In this document: piece by piece, positions 1 to 5,609 of the stretch
How positions within the stretch are numbered: position 1 is the first letter of the stretch
Layout: each line of letters starts with the position of its first letter
Assembly (NCBI GenBank): GCA_021779005.1
Contig: JAJYBN010000087.1
Span: 1 to 5,609, forward strand
Length of the DNA stretch: 5,609 bases
DNA from: Pseudomonadota bacterium
Lineage (GTDB): Bacteria > Pseudomonadota > Gammaproteobacteria > Natronospirales > REEB76
Direction of reading: 5' to 3'
The notes under the pieces: model-generated
The model's database searches: none
The model's input: the letters and a program-made list of their open reading frames with translations, nothing else
What the model was told of the DNA's origin: nothing
Position numbers and translations under genes: made by a program

Positions 1-222
1 AATCAATGGTACCGGATTGTAGTTGTGTACGCTTACGACAAACTGAATCTGCTCGCCCTGAGAAAACTCAGTAGCAGAGTTCCCGTTGGCATCCTGGACT
101 GCAAGAGAAGTCTGAAAATCCGGTGTCGTGGTGCTGGCGCTGTTGCTGTTCTGGCATTGGCTGTTACCAAGCAACAGCACGGCACATAAAATCATAAATA
201 AGGTTCGTAACAGGTGACGCAT
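1..222 (-). CDS. Exported BsuPI-like protein, N-terminal part (runs off left edge)
   Basis: This gene is open from an ATG at 222-220 to the window edge, giving 74 residues with no stop, so the C-terminal part lies outside. Residues 1-20 form a Sec-type signal peptide (a basic start with R2 and R6, then a Leu-rich core) followed by an S-Q-C-Q motif with Cys at 23. A short Asn/Ser/Thr-rich linker (about 25-33) leads into the start of a beta-sandwich segment. Over 28 aligned residues this segment matches the neighbouring gene at 17 positions, including A-V-x-D-A-N-G and I-Q-F-V-V-S-V. A near-perfect Shine-Dalgarno supports the start. It lies 78 bp downstream of its paralog on the same strand, so the two are probably co-transcribed. 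The export signal and paralogy are seen directly; assignment to the BsuPI fold is inferred through the paralog, because the diagnostic C-terminal half is missing. Function in the cell is unknown. Confidence 0.8.
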   Translation of the reverse strand, partial: MRHLLRTLFMILCAVLLLGNSQCQNSNSASTTTPDFQTSLAVQDANGNSATEFSQGEQIQFVVSVHNYNPVPLI

Positions 223-227
223 GGTCC

Positions 228-234
228 ACCTCCT
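228..234 (-). promoter_or_regulatory. Strong Shine-Dalgarno for the truncated exported gene
   Basis: Read on the minus strand this is AGGAGGT, ending five bases before the ATG at 222-220. It is the best ribosome binding site in the window and fixes the start of the edge-truncated gene. Confidence 0.8.
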
Positions 235-300
235 ATCTATCATCGAAACTCTTGGATATTATTTATGGGGCACTCCTCTTTACGATATGCATCTGCACGT

Positions 301-906
301 TTACTGGATGGTGAACGGCACCAGGGTTGAAATATAAACGCTGGGCGCCAGCTGATCCGAGCTGGGAATTCCCGTCGGCATGCAGGTGGTGCTGGCGGAG
401 GAAGTGGTGGTAGTGGAGGTAGTGGAAGAACTGGTGGTATTCGAGCACGTCAGACCGCCGATGACTTCGTAATCGCCGCTGGCTACTGCCTGGCCGCTAT
501 CGTCGGTCTGGTCCCAGGTCACCGTGAACGTCTGAGTCTGACCCGCCGCAATCGTGAGGCTGCTGGTGTTCTGGGAAAAACTCTGCCCCAGCGACCAGGT
601 CCACACTTCCGTAGCAGTGCCGCTGTCCAACACCACGATATTAGATTTCTGGGATGTATCGAATGACAGGGTCTGACTGGAGCTACTACGGTTGCGCACA
701 CTCACAACGAATTGGATGGTTTGCCCTGGTGAAAATATGCTGGTGAGGACGCCATTGGCATCTTCTACCGCGACGCTGGTGACGAATACCGGACCGTCGG
801 GTCCGATACCGTTGGTGGTGATGCTCTGGCACTGGCTGAGCGTTGCGCCCAGTAGCAGTGCGGCGCACAGCGTAATCCCCGTTATCCGTATGATCCGCGT
901 CAGCAT
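301..906 (-). CDS. Exported BsuPI-domain protein with Ser/Thr-rich tract
   Basis: This is a 201-residue protein. An upstream in-frame ATG at 951 would add 15 residues; I prefer the ATG at 906-904 because it has an AGGTG ribosome site eight bases upstream and puts the signal peptide at the N terminus. Residues 1-25 are a Sec-type signal peptide (R4 and R7, then an Ala/Leu core) ending in L-S-Q-C-Q with Cys26. Residues about 44-150 resemble the BsuPI domain, named for the Bacillus subtilis intracellular proteinase inhibitor: F-S-P-G-Q-x-I-x-F at 58-66, V-W-x-W at 101-104, a T-F-T-V-T-W-D strand at 126-132 and G-D-Y-E-V at 144-148. Residues 155-174 are almost only Ser, Thr and Asn/Ala, bracketed by Cys154 and Cys175, which could form a disulfide. 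The last 26 residues are plain. The predicted location is periplasmic or envelope. Protease inhibition is only a family-name suggestion; many exported BsuPI-domain proteins have no known role. It pairs with the paralog downstream. Confidence 0.82.
   Translation of the reverse strand: MLTRIIRITGITLCAALLLGATLSQCQSITTNGIGPDGPVFVTSVAVEDANGVLTSIFSPGQTIQFVVSVRNRSSSSQTLSFDTSQKSNIVVLDSGTATEVWTWSLGQSFSQNTSSLTIAAGQTQTFTVTWDQTDDSGQAVASGDYEVIGGLTCSNTTSSSTTSTTTTSSASTTCMPTGIPSSDQLAPSVYISTLVPFTIQ
366..447. repeat. Low-complexity GGT/AGT-rich tract coding for Ser/Thr
   Basis: The plus strand carries a run of imperfect GGTGGT, GGAGGT and AGTGG units. On the minus strand these are Ser and Thr codons encoding residues 155-174 of the exported protein, plus flanking sequence. 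The many GG pairs on one strand make replication slippage, and perhaps weak two-tier G-quadruplex structure, plausible. The composition is seen directly; length variation is inferred. Confidence 0.5.
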
Positions 907-914
907 GTAGCGTT

Positions 915-919
915 CACCT
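915..919 (-). promoter_or_regulatory. Ribosome binding site that decides the start at 906
   Basis: The minus-strand sequence AGGTG lies eight bases before the ATG at 906-904. It supports the shorter 201-residue reading, in which the signal peptide is N-terminal. The alternative ATG at 951 would lie upstream of the predicted -10 box (937-942) and so outside its transcript. Confidence 0.65.
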
Positions 920-936
920 GTGTGTCCGGGCCGCAG

Positions 937-942
937 ATTATA
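937..942 (-). promoter_or_regulatory. Candidate -10 box (TATAAT) for the exported-protein genes
   Basis: The minus strand reads exactly TATAAT here, which would start transcription near 930 and give a leader of about 25 bases before the ATG at 906. No good -35 hexamer lies 16-18 bases upstream (the best segments read like GCATGT), and there is no TGn extension, so the promoter may need an activator or be weak. It would drive the two tandem exported genes. Confidence 0.45.
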
Positions 943-1009
943 GTCCCGCACGCATCAGCACATGCCTGTCCCGGAGCGCCATAAATAACGGCAACCGGGA
1001 GCATCTGCG

Positions 1010-1029
1010 CCCAATCCGGTAAGATTGGG
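1010..1029. promoter_or_regulatory. Inverted repeat upstream of the antiporter gene
   Basis: CCCAATC at 1010-1016 and GATTGGG at 1023-1029 are exact inverse complements separated by six bases. The repeat lies 24 bp before the antiporter start, inside the divergent intergenic region. It could be an operator for a dimeric regulator or a small leader hairpin near the ribosome site at 1038-1042. There is no T-tract, so it is not a terminator. The function is unknown. Confidence 0.35.
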
Positions 1030-1053
1030 GTGGCTTAGGGAGACGCGTACGCC

Positions 1054-3072
1054 ATGGAACACACCACCCTGCGCTCGATTCTGATCCTGCTGGCTGTGGC
1101 CGTGCTGGTAGTGGCCGCGCTCAAGCGCGTGAAACTGCCGACCATCATCGCGTACCTGGCCACCGGCTTCGTGGTTGGCCCCCACGGACTCGGATGGATC
1201 GCAAATTCGGCGGACACCCAATCGCTGGCGGAATTCGGCGTGGTGTTCCTGCTGTTCACTCTGGGCCTGGAATTTTCGCTGCCGCGGCTCATCGTCATGC
1301 GCAAGGCGGTGTTCGTGCTGGGCGGGCTGCAGGTGCTATTGACGACCGCCGGCACGGCACTCGCCGCCTGGCTGTTTGGGGCACAGGCACCGGTAGCGGT
1401 GGTGATCGGCGGCGCCTTTGCCATGTCCTCCACCGCCATCGTGGTGAAGCAGTTAGCGGAACAGAACGAACTCAACCTGCAGCACGGGCGGCTTTCAATC
1501 GCGGTGCTGCTGTTCCAGGATCTGGCGGTAATCCCCTTCCTGATACTGATCCCGGGACTAGCCCATGGCATCGGCACCGAGTTTGCCACCGAATTGTTAT
1601 GGACCTTCGCCAAGGGCGCGCTGGCAGTGATCGTGATCCTGGCTTTCGGCCGCTGGCTGCTGAGACCTTTGTTCCATCAGATCGCCACTACACGTTCTGC
1701 TGAATTATTCACGCTGGCGGTGCTGTTGTTCACCCTGGTCGCTGCCTGGAGTACCGCCGCACTCGGTCTGTCGCTGGCGCTGGGTGCCTTCCTGGCCGGC
1801 ATGATGCTGGCCGAAACCGAATACCGTCATCAGGTGGAGGCCGACATCCGCCCGTTCCGGGACATCCTGCTGGGCTTGTTTTTCGTCACCGTCGGCATGC
1901 TACTCAATCCGCACACTGTGCTGCATCACTGGTGGCTGCTAATCATAAGCGTGACCGCATTGATGCTGTTCAAAACCGGTTTGGTTACGTTGCTGGCACG
2001 TCTTCTGGGCAGCGATCGCGCCAGCGCGTTGCGTACCGGCATGGCGCTCAACCAGGGCGGTGAATTCGGTTTCGCGCTACTGGCGCTGGGCCTTGCGCAG
2101 GCGGTGATACGTCCGGCGCATGCAGAATTCGGCTTGGCGGTCATCGTATTGAGCATGCTGGCAAGTCCCTTTTGCCTGCGCTATAGCGGCCTGCTGGCTG
2201 CGCGCCTTTTCCCGTTGGACGACACCGCGGATGCACACGACCGCTTGCAGCACGATATAGGCCGGCAGCAACTGCAGCTGGAAAACCATGTGCTGCTGGT
2301 CGGTTACGGACGCGTCGGCCAGAACGTGGCGCGTTTCCTGGAGCCCGCGGGATTCAGTTTCGTGGCCCTGGATCTGGATCCGGTGCGCGTCAAGCACGCG
2401 CGTGAAGCCGGTGACCCGGTGTATTACGGCGACGGCACCAATCCGGCGATGCTCAAGGCTGCGGGGTTAGAACGTGCCCGGATTGTGGTGATTACCTATT
2501 TTAGTATCCCGGTAGCGCTCAAGATTCTGGATAACGTGAAAAAGATGCGCCCGGATATTCCAGTACTGGTGCGTACCCGTGACGATGCTGAGTTGGACAA
2601 GCTCATGAAAGCGGGTGCCACCGAAGTGATTCCCGAGACCATGGAATCGAGCCTTATGGTGGCTTCGCACCTGCTGCACTTGCTGGGCATGCCCATGGGT
2701 GAGATCCTGCGCAAAGTGGAGGAAGTGCGTAACCATCGCTACAGCCTGTTACGCAGCGTGTTCCGCGGCCAGGACGCTCTACCGCTCGATCCCAGTCACG
2801 CGTTCCGGGAACAGTTGTATACCGTGACGCTCGACCCCGGCGCCAAATCCATCAACCACAGCATCGGAGAATTCAACTTCAAGGATAAAGGTATTGTGGT
2901 CACTGCGCTGCGCCGCGAAGGTGTGGTCGGGCGACAACCGCCGAAAGAAACCGTATTGAAGGAAGGCGATGTCCTGGTGTTGTGGGGCACGCCGGAAGAT
3001 CTGGAAAATGCCGAGGACATCCTGCTGCGCGGGATACATCCGAAAGTCCGTCCGATGAAGGAGACCGCATGA
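1054..3072 (+). CDS. Kef-type (CPA2) K+/H+ antiporter with RCK_N and RCK_C domains
   Basis: This 672-residue inner-membrane protein probably exchanges monovalent cations (K+ in characterised Kef members) for protons. Residues about 1-385 are the multi-helix Na+/H+-exchanger domain, with G-L-E-F at 71-74, the family's Q155-D156 pair in L-F-Q-D-L-A-V-I-P (the ion-coupling Asp), the E-A-D-I-R-P-F loop and a later N-Q-G-G-E-F-G-F motif. A Rossmann RCK_N (TrkA_N) domain begins near 411, with G-Y-G-R-V-G at 417-422, the nucleotide-binding acid D440, G-D-G-T at 459-462 and an R-T-R-D segment near 507-510 that corresponds to R-A-R-D in KefC. A RCK_C (TrkA_C) domain fills about 587-660. E. coli KefB and KefC lack RCK_C, so the gating ligand here (glutathione adduct, nucleotide or other) is uncertain and I give no symbol. 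The only in-frame start after a stop at 1036 is this ATG, with GGGAG at 1038-1042, a rather long spacing. The gene overlaps purT by four bases. Confidence 0.92.
   Translation: MEHTTLRSILILLAVAVLVVAALKRVKLPTIIAYLATGFVVGPHGLGWIANSADTQSLAEFGVVFLLFTLGLEFSLPRLIVMRKAVFVLGGLQVLLTTAGTALAAWLFGAQAPVAVVIGGAFAMSSTAIVVKQLAEQNELNLQHGRLSIAVLLFQDLAVIPFLILIPGLAHGIGTEFATELLWTFAKGALAVIVILAFGRWLLRPLFHQIATTRSAELFTLAVLLFTLVAAWSTAALGLSLALGAFLAGMMLAETEYRHQVEADIRPFRDILLGLFFVTVGMLLNPHTVLHHWWLLIISVTALMLFKTGLVTLLARLLGSDRASALRTGMALNQGGEFGFALLALGLAQAVIRPAHAEFGLAVIVLSMLASPFCLRYSGLLAARLFPLDDTADAHDRLQHDIGRQQLQLENHVLLVGYGRVGQNVARFLEPAGFSFVALDLDPVRVKHAREAGDPVYYGDGTNPAMLKAAGLERARIVVITYFSIPVALKILDNVKKMRPDIPVLVRTRDDAELDKLMKAGATEVIPETMESSLMVASHLLHLLGMPMGEILRKVEEVRNHRYSLLRSVFRGQDALPLDPSHAFREQLYTVTLDPGAKSINHSIGEFNFKDKGIVVTALRREGVVGRQPPKETVLKEGDVLVLWGTPEDLENAEDILLRGIHPKVRPMKETA
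3058..3063 (+). promoter_or_regulatory. purT ribosome binding site inside the antiporter's end
   Basis: AAGGAG lies five bases before the ATG at 3069 and within the last codons of the antiporter gene. Together with the ATGA overlap it fixes the purT start and indicates translational coupling. Confidence 0.75.
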
Positions 3073-4253
3073 TCAAGATCGGCACGCCACTCACCGCCAA
3101 CGCCACCCGTCTGCTGCTGCTGGGCTCGGGAGAACTCGGCAAGGAAGTCACCATCGAGGCACAGCGCTTCGGCGTGGAGGTCATCGCCGTGGACCGCTAT
3201 GCGCATGCGCCAGCCATGCAGGTAGCGCACCGTGCGCATGTCATCAACATGCTGGACGGCGCGGAAGTGCGGCGGGTGGTGGAACTGGAAAAGCCGCATT
3301 TCATCGTGCCGGAACTGGAAGCTATCGCCACGCCCACCTTGCTGGAACTGGAGAAGCAGGGCTGGACCGTGATCCCCACGGCGCGCACCGTGCGGCTCAC
3401 CATGGACCGGGAAGGCATCCGGCGGCTGGTGGCGGAAGAGCTGCGGCTGCAGACCTCGCCGTACCGGTTTGCCGATAGTCCCGTTGAATTCCAGGCTGCC
3501 ATCAAGGCCATCGGGCTGCCGTGCGTGGTCAAGCCGGTCATGAGTTCATCCGGGAAAGGCCAGAGCGTGATCCGCAAGCAATCCGAGATCGAGGCTGCCT
3601 GGCAATACGCACAGATGGGCGGTCGCAGCGGCCAGGGCCGCGTGATCGTGGAAGGCTTCGTGGATTTTGATTACGAGATCACCCTGCTCACCGTACGGCA
3701 TGCGAGCGGCACCAGCTTCTGCGAACCGGTCGGACATCGCCAGGAACAGGGCGATTACCGCGAATCCTGGCAGCCCCAGCCCATGACCCCGCAAGCCCTG
3801 GCCGAGGTGCGACGCATGGCCCAGACCATCTCCGACAATCTCGGGGGTCGCGGCATCTTCGGAATGGAATTCTTCATCAAGGGCGACACAGTCTGGTTCA
3901 GCGAAGTCTCGCCGCGGCCCCACGATACCGGGCTGGTGACCCTGATCTCCCAGGATCTGTCCGAGTTTGCACTACACGTGCGCGCCATCCTTGGCCTACC
4001 GATCCCCGTGATCCGTCAGTTCGGTCCCTCGGCTTCGGCAGTGATTCTGCCGCACGGCGATTCCGACGGTCCGCTGTTCGAGAATGTGGACGAGGCGCTC
4101 ATGCAACCGGATACCATGCTCCGGCTGTTCGGCAAGCCTCAGATACGCGGCCACAGGCGCATGGGCGTGACGCTGGCGCGCGCCGACAGCATCGAGGCAG
4201 CCCGCCACAAGGCCCGGCGCGCGGCGGCAGCGGTCAAGGTACACATGCAATAG
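3069..4253 (+). CDS. purT: Formate-dependent phosphoribosylglycinamide formyltransferase (GAR transformylase 2)
   Basis: PurT converts formate, ATP and glycinamide ribonucleotide (GAR) to formyl-GAR, ADP and phosphate in the cytoplasm. This is the folate-independent route for the third step of purine synthesis, parallel to PurN. The 394-residue product matches the E. coli enzyme (392 residues) end to end. The GAR-binding loop G-S-G-E-L-G-K-E is at 19-26. The ATP-grasp phosphate loop S-S-G-K-G-Q is at 160-165, the same numbering as E. coli. The Mg-binding acids fall at E267 and E279, D286 lies in P-R-P-H-D-T-G, and the K356 and R363-R364 substrate contacts are shifted by one. No key residue is missing. 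A longer reading from 2982 would overlap the antiporter by 90 bases and has no homologous N-terminal extension, so the ATG at 3069 with AAGGAG upstream is preferred. The ATGA overlap ties its translation to the antiporter. Confidence 0.97.
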   Translation: MIKIGTPLTANATRLLLLGSGELGKEVTIEAQRFGVEVIAVDRYAHAPAMQVAHRAHVINMLDGAEVRRVVELEKPHFIVPELEAIATPTLLELEKQGWTVIPTARTVRLTMDREGIRRLVAEELRLQTSPYRFADSPVEFQAAIKAIGLPCVVKPVMSSSGKGQSVIRKQSEIEAAWQYAQMGGRSGQGRVIVEGFVDFDYEITLLTVRHASGTSFCEPVGHRQEQGDYRESWQPQPMTPQALAEVRRMAQTISDNLGGRGIFGMEFFIKGDTVWFSEVSPRPHDTGLVTLISQDLSEFALHVRAILGLPIPVIRQFGPSASAVILPHGDSDGPLFENVDEALMQPDTMLRLFGKPQIRGHRRMGVTLARADSIEAARHKARRAAAAVKVHMQ

Positions 4254-4274
4254 TCGCGGCCGGAGACACCGCGA
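4254..4274 (+). other. Short GC hairpin between purT and yajQ
   Basis: TCGCGG at 4254-4259 pairs with CCGCGA at 4269-4274 across a nine-base loop, starting at the first base after the purT stop. No run of T follows (the next bases are TCATTCATGC), so a classical intrinsic terminator is unlikely. It may be an mRNA-stabilising or attenuating hairpin, or chance in GC-rich DNA. Confidence 0.3.
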
Positions 4275-4304
4275 TCATTCATGCTTATATATTGAGGAGC
4301 AAAC

Positions 4305-4790
4305 ATGCCTTCATTCGATGTGGTATCCAAAGTCGAAACCGACGAACTCACCAATGCCACCGATCAGGTGAGCCGCGAGATCGGTACACGCTATGACTTC
4401 AAGGGCACCAGTGCCAGTATCGAGCACCTGGATGACGTACTGACATTGTTCGCCGACAGCGAGTTCCAGCTCAAGCAGATACAGGACATCCTCTATCAGC
4501 GTGCGGCGAAACGCGGCATCGATGTGGCCAGCTTCGATCCCCAGAAGATCGAGGCCATCGGCGGCGACAAGGCCAAGCAATGCATCCAGGTCAAGCAGGG
4601 TATCGAAAAGGAACTGGCGAAAAAGATCGTCAGACTCATCAAGGACAGTGGCCTGAAAGTACAGGCTGCCATCCAGGGTGAGGAAGTACGCATCTCCGGC
4701 AAGAAACGTGATGACCTGCAGGCTGCCATCGCGTTATTGCGCAGCGCGAAACTGGGCCAGCCAGTGCAGTTCGTGAATTTCCGCGACTAA
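4305..4790 (+). CDS. yajQ: YajQ family cyclic-di-GMP/nucleotide-binding protein
   Basis: This 161-residue cytoplasmic protein is colinear with E. coli YajQ (about 163 residues). It has the invariant start M-P-S-F-D, the S-R-E-I-G-T-R-Y-D-F-K segment near 23-33, the block K-Q-G-I-E-x-x-x-x-K-K-I-V near 97-109, then V-Q-A-x-I-Q-G-E-E-V-R and the family-typical C-terminus L-G-Q-P-x-Q-F-x-N-F-R-D. The family folds as two RNP-like alpha/beta domains. The Xanthomonas member binds cyclic-di-GMP and acts with a transcription factor on virulence genes; a Pseudomonas member assists phage phi6 transcription. The function in this organism is inferred only. GAGGAG at 4294-4299, five bases from the ATG, fixes the start. 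It lies 51 bp after purT and may share its transcript. Its TAA overlaps the stop of the converging glutathione transferase gene by four bases. Confidence 0.95.
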   Translation: MPSFDVVSKVETDELTNATDQVSREIGTRYDFKGTSASIEHLDDVLTLFADSEFQLKQIQDILYQRAAKRGIDVASFDPQKIEAIGGDKAKQCIQVKQGIEKELAKKIVRLIKDSGLKVQAAIQGEEVRISGKKRDDLQAAIALLRSAKLGQPVQFVNFRD

Positions 4791-5398
4791 GCCTGTGGCA
4801 GGCTGCCCGCGAACGATGGCCGTAGCGACAGCCGGTCGAGATGCCGGCCGAGTCTGGCGTGGGTTTTGCGCCAGTCCAGCTCCGGCAACCTGAAGGAAAG
4901 CCAGCCGAGCGCACAACCCAGAGCGATATCGGCGAGTGTGAAGCGTCCAGCCACGCACCAGTCATTGGTGCCTAGATCCTTTTCCATCACCTCGAGTCCC
5001 GCCATGACTTTTCCACGCTGGCGCGCCAGCCATTTTTCGCTGCGCTGGGCAGGTTCCCGCTGGGTGTGCTCGAGGCGCATGAGTACGCCGGCGTCCAGTA
5101 CTCCGTCCGCCAGCGCCTCCCAACGGCGTGTCGTGATGCGCTCAGCCATCGGGGACGGTATCAGGCTACCGGCCGGCGGGAATGAATCCAGATATTCGCA
5201 GATTACCCGTGAATCGTACAGCGCACTACCGTCGTCACGGATCAGGCATGGCACCTTGCCGAGCGGATTGCTGTGCTGGATTTTGGTATCTGCCGCCCAT
5301 ACGTCTTCCAGCAGCAACGGACACTCGACACCCTTCTCGATGAGTACGATACGCACTTTACGTGCGTAAGGGCTCGACAATGAACCGATGAGTTTCAT
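4787..5398 (-). CDS. Glutathione S-transferase, YibF-like
   Basis: This 203-residue cytoplasmic protein is close in length and layout to E. coli YibF (202). The N-terminal thioredoxin-like domain spans about 1-75: M-K-L-I-G-S then S9-P10-Y-A-R-K at the glutathione site, N-P-L-G-K-V-P at 44-50 with the conserved cis-Pro50, and D62-S63 for the gamma-glutamyl group. The helical C-terminal domain carries E-A-L-A-D-G-V-L-D-A-G near 94-104, as in YibF, and the helix-capping T-L-A-D-I-A at 154-159, which places Asp157 in the usual GST N-capping box. The family would be expected to conjugate or reduce with glutathione, but YibF-type substrates are not established. The ATG at 5398-5396 gives the proper N terminus, yet no Shine-Dalgarno is visible upstream. 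It converges on yajQ with overlapping stops, and its upstream region abuts an insertion sequence. Confidence 0.93.
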   Translation of the reverse strand: MKLIGSLSSPYARKVRIVLIEKGVECPLLLEDVWAADTKIQHSNPLGKVPCLIRDDGSALYDSRVICEYLDSFPPAGSLIPSPMAERITTRRWEALADGVLDAGVLMRLEHTQREPAQRSEKWLARQRGKVMAGLEVMEKDLGTNDWCVAGRFTLADIALGCALGWLSFRLPELDWRKTHARLGRHLDRLSLRPSFAGSLPQA

Positions 5399-5491
5399 GA
5401 AATGAGTTTATGCCGTCTATGAAAACGATTCTTTCATATCGAAATCAGCGATTAACTGTATCAAATAACAACCGCTATTTAATATTGGTAA
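5399..5491. other. AT-rich gap between glutathione transferase start and transposase stop
   Basis: This 93-bp stretch is clearly richer in A and T than the genes around it. It must contain the glutathione transferase leader and, if the transposase belongs to a complete element, that element's terminal inverted repeat. The minus strand has loose promoter-like words (TTGATA near 5458-5463) but no convincing -10 at the right spacing. A small A/T stem pairs AAATA at 5464-5468 with TATTT at 5476-5480. I cannot place the element boundary because the other end is outside the window. Confidence 0.4.
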
Positions 5492-5609
5492 TTAGGGCGA
5501 AACGTAACCAAAATAGAGTTTCAGGAACCGCTTGAACAGGTTCTCACGGCGGTGGTTAAAACGGTACTCGATCTCTTTGAGGTACATGGGGAAATGGTAG
5601 CGCGAAACA
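5492..5609 (-). mobile_element. IS1595-family (ISXO2-like) transposase, C-terminal end, cut by right edge
   Basis: The minus strand is open from the window edge to a TAA at 5494-5492, giving 38 residues. The string contains F-P-M-Y-L-K-E-I-E-Y-R-F-N-H-R followed by E-N-L-F-K-R-F-L-K-L-Y-F-G-Y. This matches the C-terminal end I know from IS1595/ISXO2-like DDE transposases, where a Y-L-x-E-x-x-x-R-F-N-x-R block closes the catalytic domain. The catalytic triad and N-terminal zinc-binding region would lie outside, so whether the gene is intact cannot be judged. The natural-looking C terminus argues against truncation at this end. It reads toward the glutathione transferase on the same strand, 93 bp away. 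The family call rests on pattern recognition of a short segment. Confidence 0.72.

Noticed and set aside
263..448. Minus-strand His-rich 61-residue open frame
   Set aside because: It overlaps the exported-protein gene in another frame, and its His/Tyr bias is the frame-shifted reading of the Ser/Thr repeat.
907..951. Fifteen-residue N-terminal extension of the exported protein from the ATG at 951
   Set aside because: It would bury the signal peptide, it spans the TATAAT candidate, and the ATG at 906 has its own AGGTG ribosome site.
1035..1613. Long minus-strand open frame (192 residues) under the antiporter gene
   Set aside because: It is antisense to a clearly conserved membrane domain, its composition is Ser/Thr/Asn/Pro-like as expected from the reverse of hydrophobic codons, and it has no recognisable domain.
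1194..1703. Plus-strand Arg/Gly-rich open frame inside the antiporter gene
   Set aside because: It is a frame-shifted shadow of GC-rich coding sequence with no domain.
2982..3068. N-terminal extension of PurT by 29 residues from an upstream ATG
   Set aside because: It would lie wholly inside the antiporter coding sequence; E. coli PurT begins at the equivalent of 3069 and a good ribosome site sits just before that ATG.
4286..4293. TATATATT as a -10 box for yajQ
   Set aside because: It abuts the ribosome binding site, so transcription would start at or past the Shine-Dalgarno, and no -35 lies at a proper distance.
4866..5369. Plus-strand open frame (167 residues) opposite the glutathione transferase
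   Set aside because: It is a Ser/Arg-rich mirror of a conserved GST gene, with no homology I recognise.
5464..5480. AAATA/TATTT stem as a terminator after the transposase
   Set aside because: It has only five A/T pairs with an eight-base loop and no adjoining T-run, too weak for termination.

Overview
The window looks like chromosomal DNA from a proteobacterium, most likely a gammaproteobacterium. Reasons: purT and yajQ products are colinear with the E. coli proteins, a YibF-like glutathione transferase and a glutathione-type (Kef-class) antiporter are present, and coding DNA is fairly GC-rich. I cannot name a genus from the sequence alone.

Layout. Left arm (1-906, minus strand): two tandem genes for exported proteins that are clear paralogs. 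One is complete (301-906). The other runs off the left edge (1-222). The complete one carries a BsuPI-type beta-sandwich domain followed by a Ser/Thr-rich tract. Positions 907-1053 are a divergent intergenic region holding a perfect TATAAT on the minus strand and a short inverted repeat. Centre (1054-4790, plus strand): a CPA2/Kef-type cation:proton antiporter with cytoplasmic RCK_N and RCK_C domains; purT, whose start overlaps the antiporter stop in an ATGA; then, after 51 bp, yajQ. Right arm (4787-5609, minus strand): a YibF-like glutathione S-transferase converging on yajQ with overlapping stop codons, then an AT-rich gap, then the C-terminal end of an IS1595-type transposase that enters from the right edge.

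How the genes fit together. The antiporter and purT are almost certainly translationally coupled, and yajQ may belong to the same transcript because no convincing terminator separates them. Two products fit glutathione/electrophile stress (Kef-type antiporter, glutathione transferase), while PurT consumes formate. A link through glutathione-dependent formaldehyde or aldehyde detoxification is possible but is only inference. The exported BsuPI-domain pair forms a separate divergent unit of unknown biological role. It is the least conventional part of the window. I found no RNA genes, no CRISPR array and no gene-free stretch over 300 bases.
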